Numbered from the stretch's first letter, positions 1 to 9,037 are shown. The stretch is 64,000 nt of DNA from Methylotenera sp. (GCA_013141075.1 JABFRQ010000003.1:62001-126000); one strand, 5' to 3'. A program made the numbers and translations. The notes: generated from the sequence alone by a model not told the origin.

Positions 1-259
1 TGCTACCGTCAATCTCAACAATCAGCGCACATTCATGACAATAAAAATCAACAATGTAATTGCCAATCACACGTTGCCTATCAAAATCCAATCCGTTAAG
101 TTGCTTGTTTTTAACTGCATTCCAAAACAGCACCTCACTTAAATTGCCTGCTTTACGAAGCTCACGCGCTCTTTCTTTTAGGGCGGGGTTATAGGGTAGG
201 TCGTTTAACTTCGCAACTACCCCGTCACTTCGTGCCACCCCTTCATTTTGAAGGGGAAT
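1..259 (-). mobile_element. DUF559-type nuclease domain inserted in frame in the RM gene, with one palindrome arm at its entry
   Basis: On the minus strand the RM frame reads ...LGLSFTPEK, then IPLQNEGVARSDGVVA (the repeat arm), then LPYNPALKERARELRKAG and a DUF559 core: FDRQRVIGNYIVDFYC followed by VEIDGS. DUF559 belongs to the Vsr/PD-(D/E)XK nuclease group; the D of YIVDFYC and the ExD of VEIDG are candidate metal ligands. From memory of the RM family, FTPEK should be followed within a few residues by a conserved 'TFAPID..DYIYAVLH' block, so the nuclease looks inserted. There is no stop in the visible part. The far end and any second arm lie outside the window. Element status is inferred. 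Confidence 0.6.
213..259 (-). repeat. 47-bp repeat arm, copy 2
   Basis: These 47 bases are identical to 1017-1063 and in the same orientation. The unit contains its own small hairpin (CCCCTTC...GAAGGGG). On the minus strand it is translated in the same frame as copy 1, giving IPLQNEGVARSDGVVA. It sits exactly at the junction between the RM domain and the DUF559 domain. Confidence 0.9.
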
Positions 260-1016
260 TTTTTCAGGAGTAAAACTTAGCCCCAAGCCCTGTGCAATGG
301 CGCCCACAATTTGCATATTAAGGTTGGGCGTGCGGGTGGTTTCGGCGAGTAAGTCGGTGGAGTTAGGGTAAAGATAAAGTGGCGCAACATATGCCTTAGA
401 AAACATAGTTCCTAAAACGTGAGACTCTACCAAGTTACTGCTAATAAAAATATTTGTATAATCACCTAATGTAAAGCCACGCTCAAAAATTAGAGTTGAA
501 TTTTCATTGCTGAAAAAATGTTGCATGACTTCATTTCTAGGCCTACCCATAATGCCATTGCTTTTTCCAGTATAAATTGAATACTTAAAGTCAAATGGCC
601 TGTAGCTGATTTTTGCTATTATGGGCTTATTATTAGCGACATCTACAATAGCCTTTTGCAGCTTATCTTTTTTATCTATTTCTATTTTATGTTTAGATAA
701 AATATCGCTTAAAGGCATTGTTAATAAATCATTGAGCAAGTTACGCGCTTCATTTTCAGTTTGCTGAATCGCGCATTCGTCAAACTCAGTTGTTAATCCT
801 GCGTTGTACAAAGGAAATAGCTCGCTTAGCACAAACCCATTTTCATAAGTCTTTTCCAAATCAAAATCTTTGACCGTAAAGAAATAATCAGGCGCTTTCA
901 CTTCCAACCGTTGCCATGGCAAACTCGCAATCGCACCCGCATTTAAAGCCTCATATTTGGCTTCGCGCTTGCCATATAAGCTGTGGTGAAATACTTTGGC
1001 TAATTGTTTGCCACCT

Positions 1017-1117
1017 GCAACTACCCCGTCACTTCGTGCCACCCCTTCATTTTGAAGGGGAATCACTGCTTTAAATTCCCCTTCTTTAGAAGGGGTGGCG
1101 CGTAGCGACGGGGTAGC
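1017..1117 (-). repeat. ~100-bp nested palindromic element inserted in frame in the RM gene
   Basis: The left arm (1017-1063) is an exact copy of 213-259. The right arm (1074-1117) is an imperfect inverted copy (CCCCTTC-tttA-GAAGGGG core, then ...GACGGGGTAGC). Each arm folds on itself, and the arms also pair with each other. On the minus strand it is translated as TPSLRATPSKEGEF and then IPLQNEGVARSDGVVA, between INLFVKT and KQLAKVF, which should be nearly adjacent in relatives. This resembles Rickettsia-type palindromic elements that insert inside ORFs without breaking them, but the family is not identified. Confidence 0.8.
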
Positions 1118-3054
1118 AGTTTTAACAAACAAGTTAATGCTCACGCCTTGCATAATATCAAACACGTTTTCATCTTTGCTGCCATCGGGCGCGGTTTCTT
1201 TCTTTTTAGCGTTGCCGTGCAGGTCTAAAATGTAAATTTCATCAAAACTTTCTAACAAGTTTTTACGCATTTGGCGGTGAATTAAGCCATCAATAAAGCT
1301 GTTGTTGCTAATGTAAGCCAGCACGCCTTCGCCATTTTTATCAATAAAGTGTTGCCCAAAGCGGATGAATTTTATGTAATCGTCTGAGAGCGGTTGTATG
1401 TTGCGCTCGTTCAAATCTTTTTTGTAATCCACCAGCAGATTTTGAATCCAATCACTTTTGTTGCTGCTGCTCACGCTATAAGGCGGGTTGCCCATCACCA
1501 CCATCACAGGCGCATCGCGCTTAATGCGGTTGGCTTCGTTGGCCTCTGCGCTTAAATAGTTAAACAGCGGCAAATCGGGCGCGTCGTCGTTTTCTAAACT
1601 ATTAGTGAGGTAAATGCGCAGGCGGTCTGCCGCGCTGTCGTTTACGTAGCCTGTTTCTGTTAGCAGCATATCCAGCTTTAAGTGTGCCATGGCGTAGCTA
1701 GTCATCAGCAGCTCAAAGCCGTTAAGCCGTGGAATCAAATGCTCTTTTACATATTGCGGCCACATGCCTTGCATATTGCTAAACTGTTTGCCGTAAATGT
1801 GGCGCACCACTTGCGCTAAAAATGTGCCTGTGCCCGTGGCTGGGTCTAGTATTTGTACTTTGTGAATCTCTTTAGCTAATGTTTCTGTTTTGCCTTTTTG
1901 CCTGCGCCTTGCACTTCTACTTTAACAGTAGTTTTGCTGGTGTCGCCCAAGCCTTGCGGTAAATTAAACTTGATTTTTAAAATGTCATCTACCGCGCGCA
2001 CTATAAAATTTACCACGGGTTCTGGCGTGTACCAAACGCCACGGGCTTTGCGTAGTTTTGGGTCGTATTCGGCTAAAAATGTTTCGTAAAAATGCACCAC
2101 TGGGTCTTGCTGGCGCGTGGCGCGGCCAAAGTTTTGCATAATGCTGGCAACATCGGTGGCCAAAAATATTTGCACTAGTTCTTCAACTATCCAAAGTAGG
2201 CGTTTGCCATCGGTATCGTCTAAGTTGTAGCCCGCCACGGTGCGAAATAGCTGCCGCAAAAATGGGTTGCTTTGCGGTATAAGCCTTGCCGCTTCTTCAC
2301 GGCTAAAATTTTGTAAAGTTGGGTCGTGGTAACGCGCGGCAAACATGCCGTAAGCAATGGTTTGTGCGTAAATGTCGGCAAATGCGGCATTGCTAATGTC
2401 GTGTATGAGCACGGTTTTAAAGGCTTCATACTGGTTTTTAAGTTCGCTTTGTGTGTTGTTTGCATCGTCTTCATCAAGCGCTTTGTGAATCACATCGGCC
2501 ATCAATTTAGCTTTGGCGGCCATCATTTGCGCGAGTTTTACGGGCGATTTTATGCTTTGCGTAATTTGAATGGCAAAATTTTGAATAAGGTTGGTAAATG
2601 CATCAAAATTTTGCGGATTGGCAAACACTTTGCCATTGCTTATTTCACCAATATTACAGCTAGCAACAAGCTGACCTTGCTTGTAAAAGTGAAACTGCAA
2701 ATAGTCGGTAATAATCAGGTTGCCCAAGGCGGCTTTGTAGCGATTAAACTGCGCTTGGTGGATTTTTGCGCCTAGCTCAACGCCTACGTCTTTGGCCTCA
2801 ATATAACCTACGGGAATCTCTTTACGGCTTAAAATATAATCTGGCGCGCCGCAATCAATGCGCTTGGGTTCGTTGGTTACATCAACATCAGGCAGCAAGG
2901 TTTGCAGTAGTTGCTGCAAATCACCACGGTAGCTGTGCTCGGTGGCATTGCCCGCTTGGTAACGTTGATTAACAATATTGATGTAGTCGTTGGGTGTCAT
3001 TTTAATAATTTATTGATTTTTTAGACCCTGAAATTACGCCTATAATATCACCTT

Positions 3055-4086
3055 ATGGATAAACGCATACCCGTCACACTTCTTACTGGCTTCTTAGGCA
3101 GTGGCAAAACCACGCTACTCAATCACTTGCTTAATCGCCCTGAGATGCGCGACACTGCCATTATCATTAACGAGCTTGGCGATGCGGGTTTAGACCAAAT
3201 TTTTGCCAATAGCAATTTAGCGCAAAATATTGAAAACGAGCACATTGCCGACAACACGGTGTTGCTTAGCTCGGGCTGTTTATGTTGCACGCTTAAAAAT
3301 GAGCTGGCAGACACTATGCGCGATTTGTTTTTTAAGCGCGCTTTGCAGGCGATTCCACAATTTAACCGTTTAATCATAGAAACCACAGGCATGGCTGACC
3401 CTGGGCCGATTTTGGCTAATTTGATGAATGAGCCTGTGATTGAATCAGTCTATAGGCTAGATGCGGTAGTGGTGACAATAGATAGCGTTTACGGCTTGCA
3501 GCAACTCGCAGAAAATGCTGAAGCGCTAAAACAAGCCGCCGTGGCTGATGTTTTGGTGCTGACCAAAACTGACTTAGCCAGCGCAGAGCAAATTGATGCG
3601 CTGAAAGAAAAACTGATTAGCATTAACGCTGGCGCTACCCAGCACAAAATCGCCCACGGTGAACTAGACCCTGCTTTTGTGATTGATGTTGGGCTATTTG
3701 ATGCCACTAGCAAACAGGCAGAACCACAACGCTGGCTACGTGCGCCATTAAAAGCGGCGCAACCAAAAGGCACGCTGCCCAGCAAAGCGCACGATGACGA
3801 CATTACAAGCTTTACTGTTGTGATGCCAAGCCCGCTTAACTGGGCGCAATTGAAACCGCACTTGCTTGGGTTTTGCCAAAAATATGGCAAAAATTTATTG
3901 CGACTAAAAGGCATTATTCATGCGGCTGACCAAAGCGCGCCCTTGGCTATTCACGCGGTGCATTTTACGCCCTACCCACCTACGCTGCTAGAAGGCTGGA
4001 CTGAAGAAAACCCAACCAACCGCATTGTGATTATTGGTAAAGGGTTAGATGAGCTGGAGATTAGAAAAGCGCTGATGCAGTTTTAA
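3055..4086 (+). CDS. COG0523/CobW-family GTPase (putative metal chaperone)
   Basis: This is a 343-residue G3E-type P-loop GTPase. Visible features are Walker A GFLGSGKTT near residue 12, the metal-binding GCLCCT motif (CxCC) near residue 75, an ETTG switch region, and a base-recognition motif LTKTD near residue 165. A CobW C-terminal domain follows (VMPSPLNW... to RIVIIGKGLD). Family members insert or traffic zinc, cobalt or other metals in the cytoplasm, powered by GTP. The metal cannot be told from sequence; no zinc-rich His stretch is present. The gene is divergent from the RM gene by 54 bp (with a TATAAT near 3041) and faces the metal cluster at 4124-5989, so a role in metal homeostasis is plausible but inferred. 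Confidence 0.88.
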   Translation: MDKRIPVTLLTGFLGSGKTTLLNHLLNRPEMRDTAIIINELGDAGLDQIFANSNLAQNIENEHIADNTVLLSSGCLCCTLKNELADTMRDLFFKRALQAIPQFNRLIIETTGMADPGPILANLMNEPVIESVYRLDAVVVTIDSVYGLQQLAENAEALKQAAVADVLVLTKTDLASAEQIDALKEKLISINAGATQHKIAHGELDPAFVIDVGLFDATSKQAEPQRWLRAPLKAAQPKGTLPSKAHDDDITSFTVVMPSPLNWAQLKPHLLGFCQKYGKNLLRLKGIIHAADQSAPLAIHAVHFTPYPPTLLEGWTEENPTNRIVIIGKGLDELEIRKALMQF

Positions 4087-4123
4087 TGCCACCACATTGA
4101 ATTCAGCGCCTTTACTTAAGCGG

Positions 4124-4525
4124 CTAAATCAACAATGGCGCAACAAAAGCAAAAAAGCCGCCTATGCTAAAAATTGCAACCGATAGCCAATAAACTAACA
4201 AAGCATTTTTGCGCGTTTTGCTGCACACCGCCGCTAGCTGGGCATCTGCGGGGCAAGGCGCATTACGCGCTTGCCACTGCAAATAGCCCGCGATTACTAG
4301 CATTGCGCCAGCCAAACCAAATACTAATGGCTTGTGTTCGCTAATCCATATCAATTGTGGAAAATTGCTCACCAAGCTAGTGAGTGTTGCGGCAGAGCCA
4401 ATTGCCACTAACGTGGCTGGCAAGGCGCAGCAAATAAGTGTTGAGCCGCTGGTAAATAGCGATAACACATTGGCGCGTTTAGCGGTTTTAATGGCTGAAA
4501 AATCAGCATCTACTTGAGTAGTCAT
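4124..4525 (-). CDS. MerT/MerC-like small membrane metal transporter
   Basis: This 133-residue protein has about four hydrophobic segments. The first holds a vicinal cysteine pair (LICCALP), the hallmark of mercuric-type MerT/MerC transporters. A second cysteine pair lies in a loop (CPADAQLAAVC). It starts in a TAATG overlap with the upstream MerP-like gene, so translation is probably coupled and the pair likely works as a relay: the periplasmic metallochaperone hands metal to the inner-membrane transporter. No MerA reductase or MerR regulator is visible, so mercury specificity is unproven; copper or another soft metal is equally possible. Confidence 0.7.
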   Translation of the reverse strand: MTTQVDADFSAIKTAKRANVLSLFTSGSTLICCALPATLVAIGSAATLTSLVSNFPQLIWISEHKPLVFGLAGAMLVIAGYLQWQARNAPCPADAQLAAVCSKTRKNALLVYWLSVAIFSIGGFFAFVAPLLI

Positions 4526-4869
4526 TATTTAGCCTCTTGTTTTGTTTCAAACTGCGCTTTAATTTGTGCTACTGATAACTCGCTCATTTCGATAGAGGTC
4601 AGGTCATAGCCCGCATCTTTAATCAAACTTTTCACAGTTTCGTTCGGTAAACTTTGTCCTTCTTTAAGCTCCACTGCAACGATGCGCTGTTTTAAGTTGA
4701 CATACACGTCTTGCGTTTGTGGTTGCGCACGCATTTTTTTTGCAATACCTTGTGCACAAAAGGCACACACCATGCCGTTCACATTGGCTTTGATTGTTTG
4801 CGTGGCGGCAAGCGCCACATTGCTTAATAAAGTGAGTGAAACAAGAAGGGTTAATAGTAATTTATTCAT
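4525..4869 (-). CDS. Periplasmic heavy-metal-associated (MerP-like) protein
   Basis: This is a 114-residue protein with a clear Sec signal peptide (MNKLLLTLLVSLTLLSNVALA) followed by a single HMA ferredoxin-like domain. The metal site is GMVCAFCAQGI (CxxC), and the domain ends with the usual beta-strand 'LKDAGYDLT'-like region (here IKDAGYDL). The protein should bind a soft metal ion in the periplasm. A ~25-residue tail beyond the HMA fold is extra. It lies third in a four-gene minus-strand cluster and overlaps the MerT-like gene by one base. Confidence 0.8.
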   Translation of the reverse strand: MNKLLLTLLVSLTLLSNVALAATQTIKANVNGMVCAFCAQGIAKKMRAQPQTQDVYVNLKQRIVAVELKEGQSLPNETVKSLIKDAGYDLTSIEMSELSVAQIKAQFETKQEAK

Positions 4870-4879
4870 GGTAATACTC

Positions 4880-5551
4880 CTAAAATATATACATAAAGTT
4901 AAAACGCGGTTGGCTAAAGTTATTCACGCCCGCTTCAACAAAAAAGTTTTTGTTAATTAAACGCAACATGGGCGTAATTTCAGTTTTGTCTGACAAGCCA
5001 TTCATATGGCGCGCTTCTACAATCAGCCAAGGCTGGGTTTGGTCGTAATCAGCTTCGTAAAAAGAAAACCCTGCACGCACACTGCTGTAATCATGGTTAA
5101 TATCTGAAGCTCGATAAAATCGATGCGTTGTGGCAAAGTAAATGCGTGTAGTTTCATAATCAAACTGCACACCAGGGGTGATCATTGTTTTATTAAAATC
5201 ACGGCTACTCCCAAGCTGTGTATCTTCAGCTTGCAATGCACCTATGCCGCCCATAAACCACAAATTTGCTTGCGAATTAGGCAGATTCCAGCGCTTTAAC
5301 AATCGTGTATAAGTGATTTCTTCTAAAGTGCGTGTTTTAGTTTTATCGTCAGAACGCATATAAGTCGCACTAACGCCTAAAGCATCACGCGGGGTAATGG
5401 CGTAGTTAATAAACAGCTCACGCCAGTTATTATTAAAATCACCCATCGCCATATAAGAGTCTTTGAAACCCATAGGGCCAGCGAGGGCGAATTGACTGCC
5501 AAGTAAACATGCCCAAAAAAATAGGAATGCTTTTAGTTGCTTGATAAACAT
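4880..5551 (-). CDS. Exported beta-barrel-like protein of unknown function, metal cluster
   Basis: This gene is not recognised by name. The ATG at 5551 is preferred over the ORF-track start at 5602 because a Shine-Dalgarno AAGGGA lies just upstream and the resulting protein begins with a good signal peptide (MFIKQLKAFLFFWACLLGSQFALA). The mature ~200 residues show alternating, aromatic-rich strands and end in ...FNFMYIF; a C-terminal aromatic is typical of outer-membrane barrels. No domain is identified. It lies 10 bp from the MerP-like gene and 57 bp from the upstream Cys/His gene, so it is likely part of a metal-tolerance operon. Confidence 0.65.
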   Translation of the reverse strand: MFIKQLKAFLFFWACLLGSQFALAGPMGFKDSYMAMGDFNNNWRELFINYAITPRDALGVSATYMRSDDKTKTRTLEEITYTRLLKRWNLPNSQANLWFMGGIGALQAEDTQLGSSRDFNKTMITPGVQFDYETTRIYFATTHRFYRASDINHDYSSVRAGFSFYEADYDQTQPWLIVEARHMNGLSDKTEITPMLRLINKNFFVEAGVNNFSQPRFNFMYIF

Positions 5552-5608
5552 AGAAAATCCCTTCATAAAAGTAGTGCCACACCCAAAATTTGGGCGTGAC
5601 AAGGCTGT

Positions 5609-5989
5609 TTAGGAAAGGTGTATGGGTGGGCGCTGAGAGTTTTCTAAGGTGATAGACGTGTAAGTTTGGTTCAACAAACTCGCCGTTTGAGCGCTTACTT
5701 GCAAACTTAAAGGCATAATATTGCTCGGTAGTGCCGTAATTGCACATAAGCTCGCACACAGGGCTGTACAACTAGTTTGGCAGCTACTCGGCTTATCAGG
5801 AATATTTTCCTTGGCATCTAACATGTTTTTAGTGTGCTGATGACACGGCATTATTTGAGTTTTTTCTTGCTGACTGACTTCCACTTGCATCATGCCGTTG
5901 CAAATACTCATATTTACCGCAGCAAAGCTTTGCAATGGCATTAACACCAAAAGCCAACAGGCACATAATCTTGAAAAACGTTTAAACAT
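5609..5989 (-). CDS. Exported Cys/His-rich small protein (DUF2946/CopL-like)
   Basis: This 126-residue protein has a signal peptide (ending ...LMPLQSFAA), then an MPCHQH motif and several cysteines (SCQTSCTALCASLC). It ends in RPPIHLS, which resembles the RPP ending common in DUF2946/CopL-type secreted proteins near copper genes. The arrangement suggests metal binding or sensing in the periplasm. It is the first gene of the four-gene minus-strand cluster (5989 down to 4124). The family assignment is by resemblance only. Confidence 0.6.
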   Translation of the reverse strand: MFKRFSRLCACWLLVLMPLQSFAAVNMSICNGMMQVEVSQQEKTQIMPCHQHTKNMLDAKENIPDKPSSCQTSCTALCASLCAITALPSNIMPLSLQVSAQTASLLNQTYTSITLENSQRPPIHLS

Positions 5990-6041
5990 GAGCGTTAAGA
6001 TATCTTAACAAGTACATAAGTTCAAGCATTTAACGACTAAT

Positions 6042-6986
6042 TTAGTATGCATTTTTATAATTCGCCCCAAAAAACTCCATCATCATAAAGTCTTCTAAAC
6101 CCGCGTTATCTTCAAGGCGTGCAGATTGAACAACGGTACGGCCTAGGCGTTGCGATTCCCAATTAAAATCACCTTGATAATGTTTGCGAATTAGCACGAT
6201 CATTTTTTTAATCATTACTAAACGCACATCTTGGCCAGTGGCGGCTTCTACTTCAAATGATTCGCGCCTTGCATTGCTGTAGTCATTGGTCCAACCTTTA
6301 AAAGAAAATGCTGCGTGCCTGCCACTTAAACTGGTAATTTCAAAAATACCGTTAGTGCCATTTTTAAAGTTATTTTTAATGCGCTCATCTCTAACTTGCT
6401 CTGCACTTGGGCCAATTTCTCGCGCCGCTGCTTCGGCATTTTGGCGGGCGGCATCAGCTTCAAACGCATTGCGCTTGGCTTGCTGTTGCTTAACGTATGA
6501 AGCCATATCAGTTGGCGCGCTTTCAGTGGTGGGCGTTTCTTTAGGCGGCTGAGGTGCTGGTTCAGGTTTGGGTATAGGCGCATCTGGCACAGAAAATACT
6601 GGTGGCTCAGCCTTTGGTTTTACGGCAATCACTTTAGGCGCTTTGGGCTGAGTCTTTAGTTTTGGCTCAGGCTTGGTTTGTGGCGGCTCATTGGGCATTG
6701 CTGCAGGTGGCGTAACAACTGGTTTAGGCGCTAAACTCACCTCTATTGTTTGTCGTGGCGCTGATGCATTGTCAAACAAAATAGGCGTTATGAATGCCAA
6801 AATAAGCGCATGCAGCAATATTGAAATAATAAATGCAATCAGCGTGTTGCGACTAATATTGATGCGAATTTGCTTGTCGGCACGTGGTGCTTTTAAAAGC
6901 ACTTCGGTTAGTTGCATAGGCACTTGTTCAAGCGGCTCTGTGTTAGGTGAAACAGTGGGTGGAAATTGGTCGGGATTATGCAGCAT
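6042..6986 (-). CDS. TonB-like single-pass protein with proline-rich spacer
   Basis: This is a 314-residue protein. A cytoplasmic N-terminus of ~45 residues is followed by one transmembrane helix (LIAFIISILLHALILAFI), then a Pro/Lys-rich stretch (~80-165) as in TonB periplasmic spacers. A charged helix and a C-terminal ~110-residue domain follow (FEITSLSGRHAAFSF..., ending FFGANYKNAY). The overall plan matches energy-transducing TonB-type proteins, but the C-terminal domain lacks an obvious TonB YP motif. It may be a TonB paralogue or an envelope protein of another type. No exbB/exbD genes lie next to it. Confidence 0.55.
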   Translation of the reverse strand: MLHNPDQFPPTVSPNTEPLEQVPMQLTEVLLKAPRADKQIRINISRNTLIAFIISILLHALILAFITPILFDNASAPRQTIEVSLAPKPVVTPPAAMPNEPPQTKPEPKLKTQPKAPKVIAVKPKAEPPVFSVPDAPIPKPEPAPQPPKETPTTESAPTDMASYVKQQQAKRNAFEADAARQNAEAAAREIGPSAEQVRDERIKNNFKNGTNGIFEITSLSGRHAAFSFKGWTNDYSNARRESFEVEAATGQDVRLVMIKKMIVLIRKHYQGDFNWESQRLGRTVVQSARLEDNAGLEDFMMMEFFGANYKNAY

Positions 6987-7099
6987 TGGTATAAAGAGTT
7001 TTATTGTTGGCCGAAGTTCAAGCGAGTAACTAGCTTAGTCAAAAGTTGTTCCTGCCTAATTAAGCATTTGCGCCCAATAATCATGCTTAACAAGTTTAC

Positions 7100-9037
7100 T
7101 TAACTATTTTTTGGCTGTGCGTTTTGAATGGCAAACTTTTCAAACGCTTCAACGGAAAGCGGCATGCTTAAAAAATAACCTTGCGCAGCCTCGCAACCAC
7201 GGGCTTTTAAGAACTCAAGTTGCGTTTCATTTTCCAAGCCTTCTGCACACACAGTTTTATTTAGATGATGTGCTAAATCGATAATAACAGAAACAATTTC
7301 ATTGTTTGCTGAAGGCTTATCAATTTCGGCTAAAAATGATCGGTCAATTTTTAGCACATCAAAAGGTAATTTTGCTAAATAACTCAAGCTGGAATAACCA
7401 GTACCAAAATCATCAATCGCAATGCGCATGCCTTGTTTACGTAAGTGTTGCAGCGAAGTATTCACATGGCCTGGCACATCTAGCAGCAAGCTTTCAGTAA
7501 TTTCAAGCACAATGTCCGAAGGATGTACTCCAGTTTCTTGCAGCAATGCTAAGAAATTTGCAGTAAAAGCTTGGCGCATAAGCTCTGCGCTAGAAACATT
7601 AAGCGCAATTCTGCTTGGCGCGATACCTTGTGCTTGCCAGGTTTTATATTGCATACACGCCATTTTTCTAACGTATTCACCTAATTGCTCAATTAAGTCG
7701 GATTCTTCCGCAATTGGAATAAATTCTATTGGCGGAATTACGCCTTTGCTAGGATGCTGCCACCGAACCAAAACTTCTGCGCCAATAATTTTGCCATTTC
7801 GCAAATTAATTTGTGGTTGATACACTAAAAATAATTCATTGCTGTTTAAGGCTTTGCGCAAGTCACGTTCTAGCGCTAAGCGAGAAATTGCCTGCGTGTT
7901 CATGTTCGCCTCATGGAACATAAACCTTTCAACCCCGCCCGCTTTAACGCGTGCCATTGCGGTATCTGCATTTTGAATCAATAAATCTACCGTGAGGCCA
8001 TCTTCAGGATAAACGCTAATGCCAATGTTGGAATTTAAAAAGTATTGGTGTTCATCATAGCTAAATTGATGTGATAGAAATTCAATCAACTTCTCCGCCA
8101 CCTTGCTAACACCCGACGTGCCCGTAACGTTTGGCAAAATAACCACAAATTCATCATTACCAAAACGAGAGACTAAATCTGGCTCGCGCAGGTTAATCTG
8201 CAGCCGTTGACCCACTTGTTTTAGAATAGCATCACCACCTGCGTAGCCTGTAGCGTCATTGACCTTTTTAAAACCATCTAAGCTAATATATAAAACTGCA
8301 ATTTTAAATTTGTAGCGTTGCGCGCGTGAAATTTCAAAAGATAAGCGCTCGCGGCAGGCACGGCGGTTAGGCAATAATGTAACTTCGTCAAAATTTTCTT
8401 GATAATAAAGGCTTTTTTCACGTAATACCAAAGTCAGCGCTACACTTAAGCGGTCTGCAATGTAACGGCTTATTCGGCGCGTATCACCTACTAACTGCAC
8501 ATTTTCTTCAAAGCCTAAATACAGCACCGCAGATAATTGCGCATCACGAAAAAGCGGCAACATCAATATGCGTTTAGCGCCCAAACCCAAAAGCGGCGCA
8601 ATAGAAGCATACGTTTCATTAGGCTCAACTAAGTATCCATTGGCATGCTCATTAAGAATTTTTTTAAGGGATTTGTCTAGCCCTGTAGCAAGGTGGTGGC
8701 GCTTACCGTCTTGCGTGGCAGCCAAGGTGCTTGAAGGGTCTGCTGGATCTTTATCTAGCTGCGCAACTGCAATGACATTACACGGAATAAAAGACGGCAC
8801 ATGTGAAAACAGCAAACCCACCACATGCTCAAAACTCGCGTTGGATAGTATTGCACAATCAATTTCGTCCATCACTGCTAGAATTTTTGCATAGTGTTCT
8901 AGCTCAAGCCTATTAGAATCTTGCAAATGGCTTGATAACTTAGAGTACGCGCCATCTTTAGATAACTTGGTTATATAAAAATATACCGCCGATACAGTCG
9001 CAAGAATAAGCAATAAAATGAGAATGAACACTGTCAT
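7100..9037 (-). CDS. GAF-GGDEF-EAL c-di-GMP signalling protein
   Basis: This 645-residue protein begins with a membrane helix (residues 2-22), followed by a GAF-like sensor region (~45-205), a GGDEF domain (~215-375) and an EAL domain (~390-635). The GGDEF signature reads RFGNDEF (GNDEF), so the second glycine is Asn and cyclase activity may be weak. The EAL domain has EVL in place of EAL but keeps the other catalytic motifs: NVS, ITES, DDFGTGYSSL, KIDRSF and AEGLE. It therefore probably acts as a membrane-bound c-di-GMP phosphodiesterase, with the GGDEF possibly a GTP sensor. It is transcribed away from the export locus at 9138, with a shared AT-rich upstream region. Functional linkage to that locus is only positional. 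Confidence 0.88.
   Translation of the reverse strand: MTVFILILLLILATVSAVYFYITKLSKDGAYSKLSSHLQDSNRLELEHYAKILAVMDEIDCAILSNASFEHVVGLLFSHVPSFIPCNVIAVAQLDKDPADPSSTLAATQDGKRHHLATGLDKSLKKILNEHANGYLVEPNETYASIAPLLGLGAKRILMLPLFRDAQLSAVLYLGFEENVQLVGDTRRISRYIADRLSVALTLVLREKSLYYQENFDEVTLLPNRRACRERLSFEISRAQRYKFKIAVLYISLDGFKKVNDATGYAGGDAILKQVGQRLQINLREPDLVSRFGNDEFVVILPNVTGTSGVSKVAEKLIEFLSHQFSYDEHQYFLNSNIGISVYPEDGLTVDLLIQNADTAMARVKAGGVERFMFHEANMNTQAISRLALERDLRKALNSNELFLVYQPQINLRNGKIIGAEVLVRWQHPSKGVIPPIEFIPIAEESDLIEQLGEYVRKMACMQYKTWQAQGIAPSRIALNVSSAELMRQAFTANFLALLQETGVHPSDIVLEITESLLLDVPGHVNTSLQHLRKQGMRIAIDDFGTGYSSLSYLAKLPFDVLKIDRSFLAEIDKPSANNEIVSVIIDLAHHLNKTVCAEGLENETQLEFLKARGCEAAQGYFLSMPLSVEAFEKFAIQNAQPKNS

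Larger units (their letters stand above)
1..3000 (-). pseudogene. Type IIG/ISP-like restriction-modification enzyme, frameshifted and cut by window edge
   Basis: The gene reads leftward from ATG 3000 and leaves the window. The N-terminal 374 codons hold a PD-(D/E)XK-like nuclease region (CGAPDY, then GYIEAK). This frame stops at 1876. The -1 frame then continues directly with LAKEIHKVQILDPATGTGTF (methylase motif I) and, near 1480-1497, NPPYSV (motif IV), so this is one N6-adenine methylase/endonuclease polypeptide broken near an A5 run (minus strand) at 1895-1899. Two extra in-frame segments interrupt the family pattern: ~36 residues at 1021-1125, and a DUF559-like nuclease domain from ~259 to the left edge. 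Such enzymes modify and cut DNA alone; the C-terminal specificity part is not visible. The frameshift may be a real inactivation, phase variation or a sequencing error. The RM family call is strong; activity is doubtful. Confidence 0.85.

Noticed and set aside
1017-1117. CRISPR or intein as an explanation for the repeats in the RM gene
   Set aside because: Only two same-direction copies far apart with no spacers, and no intein splicing residues; the palindrome explanation fits better.
2326-2775. 149-residue plus-strand ORF opposite the RM gene
   Set aside because: Antisense shadow; the RM protein motifs are clear on the other strand.
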